From Blattamonas nauphoetae (taxonomy: Eukaryota; Preaxostyla; Oxymonadida): a stretch of DNA of 64,000 bases. The position numbers and the translations under genes were made by a program. A model generated the notes under the pieces. That model did no database searches. It was not told the DNA's origin and worked only from the letters and a program-made list of their open reading frames with translations. Below are positions 33,201 through 41,743 of this stretch, piece by piece (position 1 is the stretch's first letter; the number at the start of each line of letters is the position of its first letter). The stretch lies in assembly GCA_033064195.1 (NCBI GenBank), contig JARBJD010000077.1, positions 186,001-250,000 of the forward strand. Direction: 5' to 3'.

Positions 33201-35146
33201 GGGACAAGTTGATCGAAAGCGCTGTTGTGAAATTAAGTGGAGGGACGCTGACGCTGACAAACACGACTTTCATGTCTCTCTCGTCGTCGTATCCTCTGAT
33301 CTCGCTTTCCTCATTCGATTCCGCTCAGCTGGAACATGTTACTGTGTCGAACTGGAAAGGGTCTACATTTCTGACAGCGTCGAATGGCAAGTCGTCGGTG
33401 ACAGTGAACAGCTGCTTCATCGATGGAGTGTTGGAGGGTTCAGAATCAAATGAAGAAGACTTGTGCAGCTGGGACAGTGGAATGATGAAACTGACCAACA
33501 CCTCAACCAAAATCTTCGGAACAACGTTCACTCAGCTCGAGATGGGTGCATTGGTTGTGGATGGGGGATCAGTTTCTCTGCACACAAGTGCCTTTGAGGA
33601 CAACTCAATCAGCCATTCGTTGTTCCCATCGTTCCATCGGAACATTAGATGCAAGAATGGAGGGAAAGTGTCGATCCAGAGTCTGAGTGGTGGAGACGGG
33701 ACGAAAGATAGTCCCTCGGCGTGGATCTCTCCAGACTGTTCAGTTTCTGGGCAGGTGGTTGATGTGGATGCTCCTCTGTTCATCCCAGCTCTCGCTGTGA
33801 ATGAGTGTTCGTCTTCGAAAGATCGGAAAACAGGAGTCTTCTCAATCAGCCTCAAAGGAACAACACTGATTCCATGTTCTTTGTTGCTTGAGATCTTCTC
33901 GAAAGGGAACGAATCAGACTCCACTGTTGTCGACCTCTCCTCTGCACCGACGACATTGTGGAACGAAACGCATCTGGACCTCACACTGGGATTGACCACC
34001 CATCTTTCGGGACTGTCCGAAGCAAACGAATGGCGAGGCCGTCTGAAGTATGGAAACGGATTGGTGACTTCAGACTTCCTAGTGAAGGTGACGGCAGCAA
34101 CCGAAAAGAAAGCATACACGAAAGAAATGATGAAAACGATGATTCCAATCATTATTGGAGTTGTGGTAACTCTTTTCTTGATCTTGTTGCTCGTTATTCT
34201 TCTCCTCTGTCGACGCCACAAGAAAGCGAAGGCGAAGAAGGATGCTCAACAGGAAACGGAAGAACTGAACCAAGTTGAAATCAAGTTTGAGGAAGTGTTT
34301 GGAGACAATCACTTCGACCAGTCGGTCAACATGATCAAAGCCAACAGCGCCCTCACATTCTCCGACAACGACTTTTGCTCGACGGGTGAGGAGAAGAAGC
34401 GCCCGACAGCATCGATTGTCCCTCTCCTCGAACCTGAGGAACAGCCCGAGACAAGCAAACAAGCTGTGAAAGCCATAGCCATTCGAGATGAGAAAGTTGG
34501 AGAAGTGGCGATCGACGTCCGGGAGACACTTTATCACCGACTCCACAACCAACAACACACTCTCAATCCGAGACCGATTGACAAGACTGCTGTGAAGCAG
34601 AAGATCACGCGTGGATTGGCCCGTCTTGCGAGGGAGAGACCGCATTCTGATATTCTGTCGAAGCTGACCTCGCACTGGGTTCTGTTTGATGCAAACGACA
34701 ACATCTTCTTCCGACTCGATACTCCCAAAGACATCGTCACCATCTCACAAACACAAGTCCAGGGCGGAGAGAAGGCGGACGTGAAACACAACGAGGAACA
34801 GCGCTGGGTTCCACCAGAAGAGGCTGATGGAAAACAAATTATCGATGCAAGCCATGGGACGGTTTTTCGGCTCGGCCTTGTCTTGTGGGAAATTGAGACT
34901 GGTCTTGTTCCCTTCGGGGAGATCGATGCGATCAACGCGCAGCGACAACTGGGAAGCGGGATCCTTCCCAAAATGGATCGTGTGTCACCCGAAATGGCAG
35001 AGCTGATCGAAAACTGCCTCCAAATTGATCCTCTGAAGCGACCGACACTGGCGAGCATCTCACAACACTTCAACGGAAAGACGAAGGACGATCGAGCAGA
35101 AACTGAGAAGAAATCAGACGGCAACGATGTCGTCTTGCATCCGTGA
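24212..35146 (+). CDS. giant beta-helix receptor pseudokinase, 3644 aa
   Basis: A single uninterrupted 10.9-kb frame. N-terminus MTHLSLVCCCFFLSDAG is a signal peptide. The ectodomain (about residues 20-3300) is Ser/Thr/Cys-rich right-handed beta-helix in tandem segments. Each segment starts with a module of the form C(G)....PC.SL..A: SGEACAQTTPCSAL, about 646; AACKWTSSFCATLGYG, 1286; NCGSARLQCSSL, 1583; NCGLVALPCSS, 1839; KCGKAKLPCSS, 2088; VCGLSVYPCKS, 2333; KCGHFFLYCKT, 2613; LCGNVKLPCRT, 2886. The motif NEWRGRLKYGNG precedes the transmembrane helix (about 3310-3334, IPIIIGVVVTLFLILLLVIL) and the stop LLCRRHKK. The cytoplasmic end holds RETLYHRLHN (about 3440), TSHWVLFDAND (3487), RWVPPEEADG (3531; PPE instead of APE), FRLGLVLWEIETG and DPLKRPT. 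There is no Gly loop, catalytic HRD or DFG, so it is a pseudokinase lobe. The product would be a cell-surface protein. No intron is needed. Confidence 0.9.
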   Translation: MTHLSLVCCCFFLSDAGQSIHKYAETKSLSKLLDSHLSQGNDFSTKTNNIQLENDAYFGLNLPIHSQHFSLVGSTTTTLFPLRDAEEDKHAIQLTPLTSNSLRSSIFIVQNSTIHISSIHFKQPNTDDIGASTSNHITARTTVHSAIIMDSAAILSHSSFEVSCGMSPLLVMPSSSPTSTASSSVVILSCSIRNVDNLLGSFCLASNAETGSLHVDVSISGIRLHSSHFIGSHGVACSSESSQCSIFGRSSIATCQISNVTTSIDTTIPTTTMKQQMTGSELLNVDNALYGTATASLTTSASSLCLNSSVLECTNYAIETVQNQEKTTFTVNSAADRSQYSAQTDTQLFENCIFKTTTPSTEYSIIEKSNIEGSFKVIRCDFTVSFGSSFVGAMILKAQVGEFPLLLIDSSSFAFSSSSGTAGSKIQITLTYSFNIHLISSNFTTPSPQQKSCARSISCFVAIAHTIFSDCIFERQSSSGYGSCFSDSDSSSVNFWTSCKFSNCEAGMNGGVAYLLNSLVTASHCEFSSNIAKLRGGALGLAWMTFIDLYDCHFRDNEASDVYSEQNPNLTHYRGNDMGLTDGSAAKVLSTTIGCTSTSSSPKIGYYATAAGNGNLTTEDTILPNPKTTSLPKAAGEWWVEISGSGEACAQTTPCSALSDAVTTSKATNGFNLIHVDSGVFTLAEPTLTISVEFQGLGWDVNSTTFSQIETAGMKVSGSGNVSLTSLSLHPSSPSATLVSLDSSTAKIHVSNVWVEQIVDHTVPLFSFSAGSATFEVSVLNTISLTQTAAISLSGTATFNVRRCWFMEISRKSGNGGSVIDSSTSGLVSIVDSDFGRCSSSGRAGCCDFTSSGSSSNVDLTNTFFSHNLASKSTDALLTSFGNDLAFSGFSSNNMNLGTVRSISTQPHCLTDASSSSFDAISLTFYPSAVDFPIGSRFTRGTPSSFFKTFNNLMETLSATNDILSLWFFTAQSGPLTAFSLLNQQFGFRNAIFTLDLKTNEEITLKGNSFFRVWSGSFTVPFSIQQCPFVVQDSSQLVFQVTTIIFTSGQHTNSFIRNSGGSITISDVTITKTGLDFGSHSFIESTSGTVTFYTMHFYWMTSTSNGAVLNAKGTRLTSTLSCFEKCSARNGGALAIEVTNSAYSTIHHEATSTFATTFSDCRAIGADGTLENPTGKGGAIFVNGSTTLSNPLKFSTTSSNDARFENNYAGEGNDVYVTSSVFSGKTLAQILSFGGGSHSINFRVVVEGLGISENEKDEIQNKLLPSPKVSVNGTEPDMYGKPSGKDDAACKWTSSFCATLGYGIQFLTQKRLDGSAIPQTIQFVHNLTYTEKSVVISDQDVTVTGTSARFPAQAKVVRSLVEIDGTKTVGSFLFQIKTGSKLKVTNLDINSKAGCGVFELLGDGEALELSNIAVISKEDVTHSCSLIKTASGPVVISNSVFNTTRGSTKPTIFTTPIIAISAGSKTLSLVSTSFSKLQATTSPLLDLLTEGTITFNAVSFTDSSRSGSNGTLVLVRSPNLSQTVSPRLWPNFNTASTPLLQFLAQDTSLQSDNPFFESSLLFYLLLPSSEVHAGLANGDQSAHPNCGSARLQCSSLDSAFRSATARQISTVFVDGAITFEDAMSVSGRFTMKSSSSNVQTVTQSSDGWIEVDGAAASLDLNSLSFVLSSTSEALCLFSVPQGTLSLTSCEIGDKESPTTLGQNLVRLIDVGSKGVLSLVETTITSLTFTHATAGTLIHLSLGSQFTMSSDCVVDSVTSNGSGSIVFVETANIPSTASSHPFSLLKSTLTVPTDRQFTELERNLFVGKEGTKEESLLWSWFPHSDTEEKIFVASEGMDHNNCGLVALPCSSFEKAFLKQKTGTTQLILNTSSGLTQTLTPPHSSFTITSYTSPTRQTLTVSSSGSFSLTTQSLSVESINFEKAADSEKLASSLFVLTSSSCLSLTEVSFSSLSTADSKSVIRSTSSGKIRLHTVSFSHCNEESNEKGRVIHISKDSFSSGDVIMKSVSFVVTAGKEGTDVFLTGAGIENAVTKESFGGTFGNEDDLTLLSLKQFLGDDQKTPEHSGPLAYFMFPYSAGDVAVDSLFYDHTKCGKAKLPCSSLSHGWSQLKDSSSVVLSSPTTLSSSLTTTKTSQSLKSKSSALSITVAESGSFIVSADTTLSLSMLNFSNVAMSSSSSSFINLAEAASLTVASCSFSAFSSSCSGSVLSGSVGEGCSVEFKSTKFVSCSSTHSEGSGVLDISLLSDTSSFLLSADSTFKDCMSTGIKSHFLLLSHPKLSRSVLENSLKLDWTKDSSTATQFVGKEGAFIPLVPLYLYFTPMESTGYLDQNWSDMSVCGLSVYPCKSLPLLWTRFGEMTDVTIVVEGDVEQMKSMVFDKKVILNGKGHTLTINEAGGTRNTESGLFGVSQEAEINSMNVEIESLTSGSLFDCSSSSSLVLIDSSVTQLVHSIAGCLVCVNEGANLVVANTSFSSISSTHSLTGVIVASVLEGCLFKLDNLTFSSCICSGRSNSVWMELANTTSSPSFKYLMTDLIFEITAHTQNTTEPTAGIDVYLLGNDLDSIIKSDLWEGSWDTSKEQSIWAEDSKSGVNSSILPYLVDIKETVEVDGLGWQFSKCGHFFLYCKTLHYGLDRMQSANLGSMTIINSAPLVTTLEAKGEFSIVGKTALSALCLAEDGRIEVVRDGLTESHLTLDTLSLVFSSTRLSSSFIASTECSLSILACSLSSASESVLSVPLIDISDGSLNMNGVTSSSIRTTTSLFSTSSYVLIESCSFEQVSRNSDGPSILEASVSGTHHVSMKNTKMGGSLSNGKSQWVLLKGEDSESEKDESWTGTFNTSCDHSSVMIERETSALTFDEKYNPYSLLYCFHRRTDDVIIIETTSTSTDHPLCGNVKLPCRTVDTGFGLTKVGTVKISGDGELGSKMEFDGIDVVMSSLRHSGTLLVVGKGQIVNGESNGLDSLSISELVVNLDSSTLTSDEGVFWSLGGILALVKVNVTRDKLIESAVVKLSGGTLTLTNTTFMSLSSSYPLISLSSFDSAQLEHVTVSNWKGSTFLTASNGKSSVTVNSCFIDGVLEGSESNEEDLCSWDSGMMKLTNTSTKIFGTTFTQLEMGALVVDGGSVSLHTSAFEDNSISHSLFPSFHRNIRCKNGGKVSIQSLSGGDGTKDSPSAWISPDCSVSGQVVDVDAPLFIPALAVNECSSSKDRKTGVFSISLKGTTLIPCSLLLEIFSKGNESDSTVVDLSSAPTTLWNETHLDLTLGLTTHLSGLSEANEWRGRLKYGNGLVTSDFLVKVTAATEKKAYTKEMMKTMIPIIIGVVVTLFLILLLVILLLCRRHKKAKAKKDAQQETEELNQVEIKFEEVFGDNHFDQSVNMIKANSALTFSDNDFCSTGEEKKRPTASIVPLLEPEEQPETSKQAVKAIAIRDEKVGEVAIDVRETLYHRLHNQQHTLNPRPIDKTAVKQKITRGLARLARERPHSDILSKLTSHWVLFDANDNIFFRLDTPKDIVTISQTQVQGGEKADVKHNEEQRWVPPEEADGKQIIDASHGTVFRLGLVLWEIETGLVPFGEIDAINAQRQLGSGILPKMDRVSPEMAELIENCLQIDPLKRPTLASISQHFNGKTKDDRAETEKKSDGNDVVLHP

Positions 35147-36150
35147 CACTCATCCGTCGCTTCACCTCACAAACATCACCTCACACTGTCGTCATTTAGT
35201 CTCATCTCACAACACCCATCATCTTATCCATCTCACCATCTTCATTTGATCTCATCTCACAAAACCAATCTCGACTCACTAGAGACGAGAAACGAGCTGA
35301 ATCAGGATCACCCATCATGTGATACTTTCTGCTCACCATTTCAACAAACTAAACGACAAACAAATCGCCGAGCACACATTCATTTGACGCCACAACTGCT
35401 TTCACTATTTTCATTCCCCCACAGCGACCAGGAAGATCACATTTCGTTCACCATTGTTCTCCATCTATATTCACTGGAATGGTCATCCCATGCAGGAGTT
35501 GTGTTCAACTCTATTAGAATCGTTTGTCTTTAACCCAAGCCCCTTCTTCCTTCTCACTTCCACAACTTTACTCTTCACATCGCTCTGACAGTTCTCATAT
35601 CACATTCTTCATCCACACTCATTTTCACATGTCACCCTGTCTTCGTTTCTGTTTTGCTTTTCCCATCTTCACCTTCTTCTTTCGACGATCTGTGTTTGAC
35701 AGGTCGCTCTTGGACGAGATTCTGACAAGGAGATCCCTTGGTACCATCTCATTCATTCATTTCGCTCATCGGACACACACCCACTTCTCCATGTCACCTA
35801 TTCCACTTCATCCTGTCATTCATTCATTTCATGCCAAGTCAAACAGATAGATCTTTCCGAATTTTCAATTTGCAGTTTGTGAATTGGACAGATCAATATC
35901 TGACTACTGCTGATGAGGTGACAGTATTGGCTTGGTTGTTGTCCAGAAATGGTTTAGTTAGGGGACTGATCATCTCCATTTCCTCCAGTGTTGGTGCAAA
36001 AATGTTACTATGACGTCTTCTCCACAAAGTGCGCTTCGTTCACTATTCGTCTCTTCATTGAGTTAGTGAGATGAATATCGGAGATTTTGTTGTGACAACA
36101 CAATTTCATGTTGGAATAAGTGTGTAGTTTCCCTTCTGGTTTTCACCTCT
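35147..36150. other. 3' flank and intergenic region
   Basis: Pyrimidine-rich after the receptor stop. The frame at 35738-36013 contains a hydrophobic patch but no start context, domain or clear splice sites. A pyrimidine tract ending TTTTCAG at 36153-36159 looks like a 3' splice site for the next segment. Confidence 0.35.
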
Positions 36151-36159
36151 GTTTTCAGA

Positions 36160-36926
36160 GATTAATCCATCGGATTTGGATAAAGTTCAAAAAATCATCT
36201 CCAGTCCATCTGTATTCTCCATCGATTTGTTGGACTCTCCTTCACTGACACCTGTTTTCGTGCCTCATCTTCGAGGGATCCTAGAAAAAATTCAGATCCA
36301 GGGTGTGAACACACTGAACTCCGAATCTGACGTCTCGTGGACTCTTCCGAACTGTTCTTCGTCGTTGCTACAGTGTCGTTCAGGCTCGTCTGTTCCATTT
36401 GACACCAACCAACGATTCTTCACCTCTGTGAACGAACGACCTCCATCGCCACCAAACTCAGCACTCTCGTTCTTTGGATCAAAAAGTGGAAATGAGACAC
36501 GAACAAAGAATAGTTCGGAGTCAATATGCTCTGGACCTTCGCAGGGGACGATTGTCCATTAATACAGATTGTCGTGTTGGGCTTGGCGGCTACAACGACT
36601 TTGAATTCAGCTCCGATCTTCAGTTCATCCCATTCGTCCAGACAGACAGTGGTTGGAACAGATTGCGTGCCCAGCTCTGGAAAGACGAAGATGACGAGGC
36701 GAGGAAAGGGGTGACTGGAATCGTCGTTGGGAGTGGTCGATCCGTCGAAGATGTCCAACAAAGCGAGCATCCTTCCTTCGACCGCCGATTCTGTCAACAT
36801 CTGAAGAGTCGCTGTGCTCTCGTCGACGCGATTACACGAGATCCTGCTGATTGTGGCTTCTTGTTTGGGATGAGGGATCAGCAGGCATCTGAGTAGTCCC
36901 ATCAAAATAGGTAAAACTGGGATCAA
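36160..36926. other. unrecognised coding-like segment
   Basis: Two readings compete. On the plus strand, a possible exon begins after the acceptor at 36159 and runs to 36562 (INPSDLDKVQKIISSPSVF ... then Ser/Pro-rich). On the minus strand, 36420-36926 encodes 168 codons with a beta-strand pattern (PRLVIFVFPELG, ELKIGAEFKVVVAAKPN) somewhat like the beta-sandwich end of the gene at 40 kb. I cannot decide the strand or assign a family; both may be remnants. Confidence 0.3.
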
Positions 36927-36929
36927 TTG

Positions 36930-37386
36930 ATGTCAGTGCCTAAATTTGGACTGAGATCAAATTTCAACTCTTTTCCTTTGAGATTTTCTCATTATCACTT
37001 CATTAATCATGTTCAATTCACTTCTTGTTTTCACATAATGCTCTTCAATATTTCAGACAGCTCTTATTTCCCAAAAACACGCACGATCACAATCACCAAC
37101 ACTTCTTTTTTCGATGTATTCCCTTCATTGACTTTAGTCAGTGAGAAAAAACCATCAAAGAAGACATAATAACGCATTATCGACTTGTTTTTATAATTAT
37201 TGTTGTAGAACAAACTGAAACAGCAGCACCCAAAGTTTGCATTTTCATGATCTATGAAGTGACCATTTTCCTTTTTACTTTTTTTTCCATTCAAATATCA
37301 TATATAAGAAGACTTTTTTGAAATGAAAGAAACGAAATGGTATTGTAGGTATTTGGTGGGATCAGATCCGACTGGGATCACTGGGA
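36930..37386. other. intergenic AT-rich spacer
   Basis: AT-rich with stops in all frames. No repeat pair or RNA seen. It separates the unrecognised segment from the truncated end of the receptor pseudogene. Confidence 0.4.
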
Positions 37387-38763
37387 TCAAATCAGAAGCC
37401 TGGGGATCAGCGTGCTGTCCAATCTGTCCTCGTCAACGATCAAGCAATTCCCTGTTCCTGTGGTGGAGTCACAGTTGGTGATTCTTGTCGTCAACAACGA
37501 CGAGCTCCCCACTTTCTGGAACACGACGTGCTTCCCTTCTGAGGAGTCTGCTCCTTGGAACATCACGCTGTCCAGAACGAACTCGGAGGAGTCTGCGAGG
37601 CGCACAGTACAACTCACCTCTCTTTCAGAGTGATGACAACAGGAATCCACGAAGAGCACGTTGCACAGACTGACTGGGCCATTCGAGAGAAGATCGACAG
37701 CGTGTGCAGAATGTGGTCTTCGCGTTGTTGTGTGGCTGTGGTGGAAAACAGAGTCTGAGATGGAAACAGAGGAAGTGTCAGAGAATGTCACACTTCCCCC
37801 AAACTGCGCTGAGCACCCCATGAACGAAGACGACGAGAGAGAGAACGTTGGTCGGTTCGGCGAGTGGCAGGCCAGAAACAGAGCACCATTCCGAGCAGAC
37901 ACATCACAGAACGAACAGCGACTGAAGGCGATGGTGTTCAGAGTTGTTCAGCCGAGGTCTGCCCGATTCTGCTGTGGTCGGTGACGAAGCTGTGGTTGGA
38001 CTGCGTCTTGGTGCTCTGGCGTGAGGGGGGAATGACAGTGGGTGAAGGACATGTTCGAGCAGACGAGAGACCCGCCGCTGTTCATGTCCACACAGCCTGT
38101 TCCACAAAGATGGTTCGAGCTCCAACCAACACAGCTCCCCACACTTCGCTGCGACAGCCACACTTCGCGAGGAAGAGCAGAGCAGCGAGGGATACTCGTT
38201 GTGTTCAGCAGGCGGGAAGAGAGGAGCGAGGACTCAACAGTGAGCTGGATTGGCATGACTTCATTCTGTTCGGTCGAAGGTGTGTGGGGGAGAGAGAGGA
38301 GAGGACCAGTTCCAAGAAAGAGGCAAGTGTCGTCGATTGAGAGACCGGAGCAACTGACAGAGACATCAGCGTTCATCTCAGAGCAGAGTGGGTGGGAGGA
38401 GGTGAAACGGTTGAGCGACGAAATGGCTGTCAGAGGAAGGAGCGTCCGAAGTTCACTCGATCTGTGAACAACGTCAATGAACGAAATCGAGCTTCCATCG
38501 TTCCCCTCAGAACAGACAATCACAAATGGGGAACATTCAGGATTTGAGACGATCGTGATCGACGAGACGGTCACGCTGGAGTTCGAGAGTTGTCCAGCCG
38601 ATGTTCCCATCCATCCGCAATCAATTATCATCGATGAAACCAAAATTGAGGAGTTTGAGAAGACAAAGATGAATTGTGTTGGTTCTTCATGATCATTGTC
38701 ATGGTCATTTCTGGTGTGTGATCCCTGATGGTGATCTTCGCCCAGAGACCATGTATGACACAT
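37387..38763 (-). pseudogene. truncated beta-helix receptor gene copy
   Basis: Two same-frame open parts (37948-38763 and 37387-37902) separated by a TGA. They encode the beta-helix N-terminal region, with SSNHLCGTGCVDMNSGG and LVCSNMSFTHC corresponding to the family landmark and FMGCSAQFGGSVTFSDTSS to the following helix. Around 37945-38020 the expected pattern is found in another frame (a CCCCCC run sits near one edge), suggesting two compensating indels. The signal peptide is missing at the start, and everything after about 440 residues (rest of helix, membrane span, kinase lobe) is absent. A non-functional fragment. Confidence 0.75.
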
Positions 38764-38936
38764 TCTTGTTGTTTATCCTCGGATAGTCAGTGTGGTAGAT
38801 GAGACTAGGTACTGTTGTGCATGAAATTGATCGTTGCTTAAGTCGAGTATGCGTGGAAATCTGTCCTGATTGTTTGGTTCATTTTTTCTTGGTGAAAGCT
38901 CCGTCGATCGTAATATAGTTGAAAATAGGATAATAG
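38764..38936. other. spacer between divergent genes
   Basis: Short region between the receptor pseudogene (minus) and the coiled-coil gene (plus). It should contain the promoter of the latter; no TATA box is evident. Confidence 0.35.
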
Positions 38937-41244
38937 ATGGTTGATTGGAGTGAGTCGCAGAGAGAAGAAGGGGGAAAAAGAAGAATGGGATTGGATTCAT
39001 CACTCAGAGATTTCGAAGAATGGATTGGATCCAAACACAAAACCATGCTTCCTGAACCTTCTTTGAATGCTATGCCTGGAATCACTAATCCAACAAGAGC
39101 CGACCGAGATCTGGTTTGGTCCCTTCTTATGGATCGAAATTCTTCATTCACTGATTTACGTTCACCAACACTCTCACATCATATCTTCACTTTTCTGACA
39201 ACTCTATTCCTGATTTTCCATTTGATTTTTCATATTCCTATTATTTTCAAATACAGGGTCCACTGATAGCGGATTGTCTGCAGAAATTCAGAGATGGCGA
39301 TGAATTGTCGAAGCAGAAATCGGCTCATGTGGTCTATTCTCTCTTCTTGTCGGGTGTGATCATCCTTCTGTTGTTCATTGTTGTTTATTTCTTGGTTATA
39401 TTTCTCTCTTGTCATCATATTGCTTGTTGTTCGTTCGATTCTCTTCTGATTGTGGTTGTGTGACTTTCTGTTCAGAAAACAACGATATTCACAAACTGAG
39501 TGAAGAAGTGATGTCATCGGGATTGGTGGAAGAGTTCTGTTCAACACTGGCGAATCCCTGTTCCGAGGAGCTCTTCGTATGTCTTTTGTTCGTTCCTTTC
39601 ATCTTCTTCGTGATTGTCTTGACCTCTTCACATCTTCTGTTGCTGAATGATGTTTGGTGTTCAGGTGTCTGTTTCTGGGATTGTGTCGGTTGTTGTGAGT
39701 GGAGCGAGTCTGCCTTTTCGTGTTGGAGTGAGCAGTCTTCTTCCATCACTCGCGAATCTCGTCTCTGTGTGCCTCTTCTTCCTTCTCTTCCCTTTTTCTT
39801 TTTTTCTTTTTCTGTGTGTGCTTCTTGTTTTGTTTCTGTTGTTGTTCAGAAATCGTCATCGAAAGTTGTGGAAAGTGCATCGCGAGTGGTTGGGTGTGTC
39901 TTCTCTTCTTCTCATCTCTTCCTTTCTTTTTCTTGTACTCTTCTTCTTTTCTCTTCTTCATTTCTTGCTCGTTGATTGTTGATTGTTTGGTGTGACAGGC
40001 ATCTGTGCCGTGTGTCGATGTCGGGAGGAGATGTGGAAGGAGTTCTGAACAGTGGAGTTGTGGAAGGGCTGTGCAAACAAAGCTCAATGATTGTTTCGAG
40101 TGGAGATGGGATTGGAAGTGGAAGTGGACTTTCAGTTCTGAAATCACTGGACTCGTTTTGCATTGGACTGAAATCGTTCTTGCGAAATGAAGACCAATCG
40201 AAGAAGACGACAGAAACACAAAAGAACGAAGAAAAGAAGGAAGAATCTGAAAGTCGATATTCAGTTGTGAATCGGAGCAGAGCAGCACTGTCGGAGATTG
40301 AATGGACACTTCGCTCGATGATTGTGGAGATTGGGAGAGAAGAGGAGAGAGGGGGAGAAGACGAAGGAAGAAGAGAGATTGCGAAGGAGATTGGAGGGAT
40401 GCTGATCCGACACTTCCCTTCGTCATTTGTGGGATTGGGAGAGAAGAAGGAAGGAGAGATTGGAATGGACATTGGGCGACTTCGATTGGAAATGGAGGAG
40501 AACGAGAAACGACGCGAAATAGAAAGAAGAAAGGAGAGAGAAAGTATTGAAGCTGAAAGAAGGAAAGAGAGGGAGGAATTTGAACGTCTGATGGCCGAAC
40601 TGCAAGCCGAAAGAGAAGCAAACCAACATCTCATCAAAGAAGGCCTGGAGAGGCAGAAAGAGATTGAAACAAGAAAATGTCCAAGCAAAGTTGGCGCTAA
40701 AGCCATCGAATTCTTCTCTCCATCATTCTATTCCCTCTCCGACAACACGTTCACCAGACTGGGATCCAGTAATACAGGTGGGTGTCTCGTCTCTTTCGAG
40801 TTCGGTGCTGAAGTTGCTCGCCTCTCGCTTGTTGTTGGATGCTCCTGTCCATCAAATTTTGTCATCGGAATCATCTCTTCAGCTATCACACCTTTTGCTC
40901 ATGCAACTCGTCTCTACAATCTGACAGGAGGCGCTGGCAGTTGGGATCTATACCCTTCACATCGCCTGATGTTTTTGAATGGAAATCCCACAAATCACCG
41001 AACGGCATGCCAGAAAGGAGAAGTTGGACAGCGAGTGGTGATCGAGGCAGATAGACGCGAAGGAAGGAGAACTGTTCGAATGTCGCAAGATGGACAGACA
41101 CAGCCAGCTTTTTTCACAAACATCCCTGTTCCCTTCCGATTCGCTGTGTTCATGAACAAACAGAACGATTCCGTGACAATCGAGTCAGTTGAAGTTGTGA
41201 AAGATGCGCAGATGGTTGGAGGAACGATTCCTGTTCAGATGTAA
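38937..41244 (+). CDS. six-exon coiled-coil, beta-sandwich protein
   Basis: Exons by eye: 38937-39159, 39270-39353, 39476-39576, 39665-39760, 39850-39893 and 39999-41244. Introns are 88-122 bp, GT-AG with strong pyrimidine tracts. These joins keep one frame throughout and give 597 residues from the first Met (a second Met lies at 38988). The N-terminal part is helical (LPDCLQKFRDGDELSKQ, LVEEFCSTLANPCSEEL, VGVSSLLPSLANL), like armadillo/HEAT-type repeats. A charged coiled coil follows (about 40480-40680, EMEENEKRREIERRKER and on). The C-terminal 190 residues are a beta-sandwich of SPRY-like character: IEFFSPSFYSLSDNTFTRLG, VARLSLVVGC, SQDGQTQPAFFTNIPVPF and a final VGGTIPVQM. It is probably a cytosolic adaptor or scaffold. 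The donor at exon 1 (GTTCAC) is the weakest call. No named family. Confidence 0.75.
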
Positions 41245-41743
41245 GATTCACTCAACCAGTCGCTGACAAGCCATCGTTCTCAAAGTTTCATACTCGCTTC
41301 ATTTCACATAACCATCGATAAAGCTCAAAGAGAACTTGTTTCATCGATGGGAATAGCATTCCACATCAATTTGTGAATCATGGAGAGTGATATTCTGAGA
41401 TGAGGTGGAGAAATTAGAGATTCAAATCCCTGAACGATGTGCGTGGTGGAGGATTGTGATGTGAACGACTGCAGATTAAACGACAACAATCAGAAGACAA
41501 GAGACAGACGGGATTGTTGAAGAATCCAAACAAGGAAAGAGAATGAAGGAGCATCCGAGAATACAAACAGAATGAGAAAGAACACGATGTGGAACGAAGA
41601 GACGAAATGTGAGAAAGAAAATGATTAGTCTCTCAAAGCTGGTTAAACAGAACGAGCCAAACGGCTGCGGAGTGCTTGAGAGTGGATATACTGTCGGAGA
41701 GAGAAAGACGAGTGAAGGAAAGGAGAAAAGAAAGGTAATCCTA
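41245..41743. other. spacer between convergent genes
   Basis: The 3' regions of two convergent genes. No ORF, repeat or RNA is supported. Confidence 0.4.
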
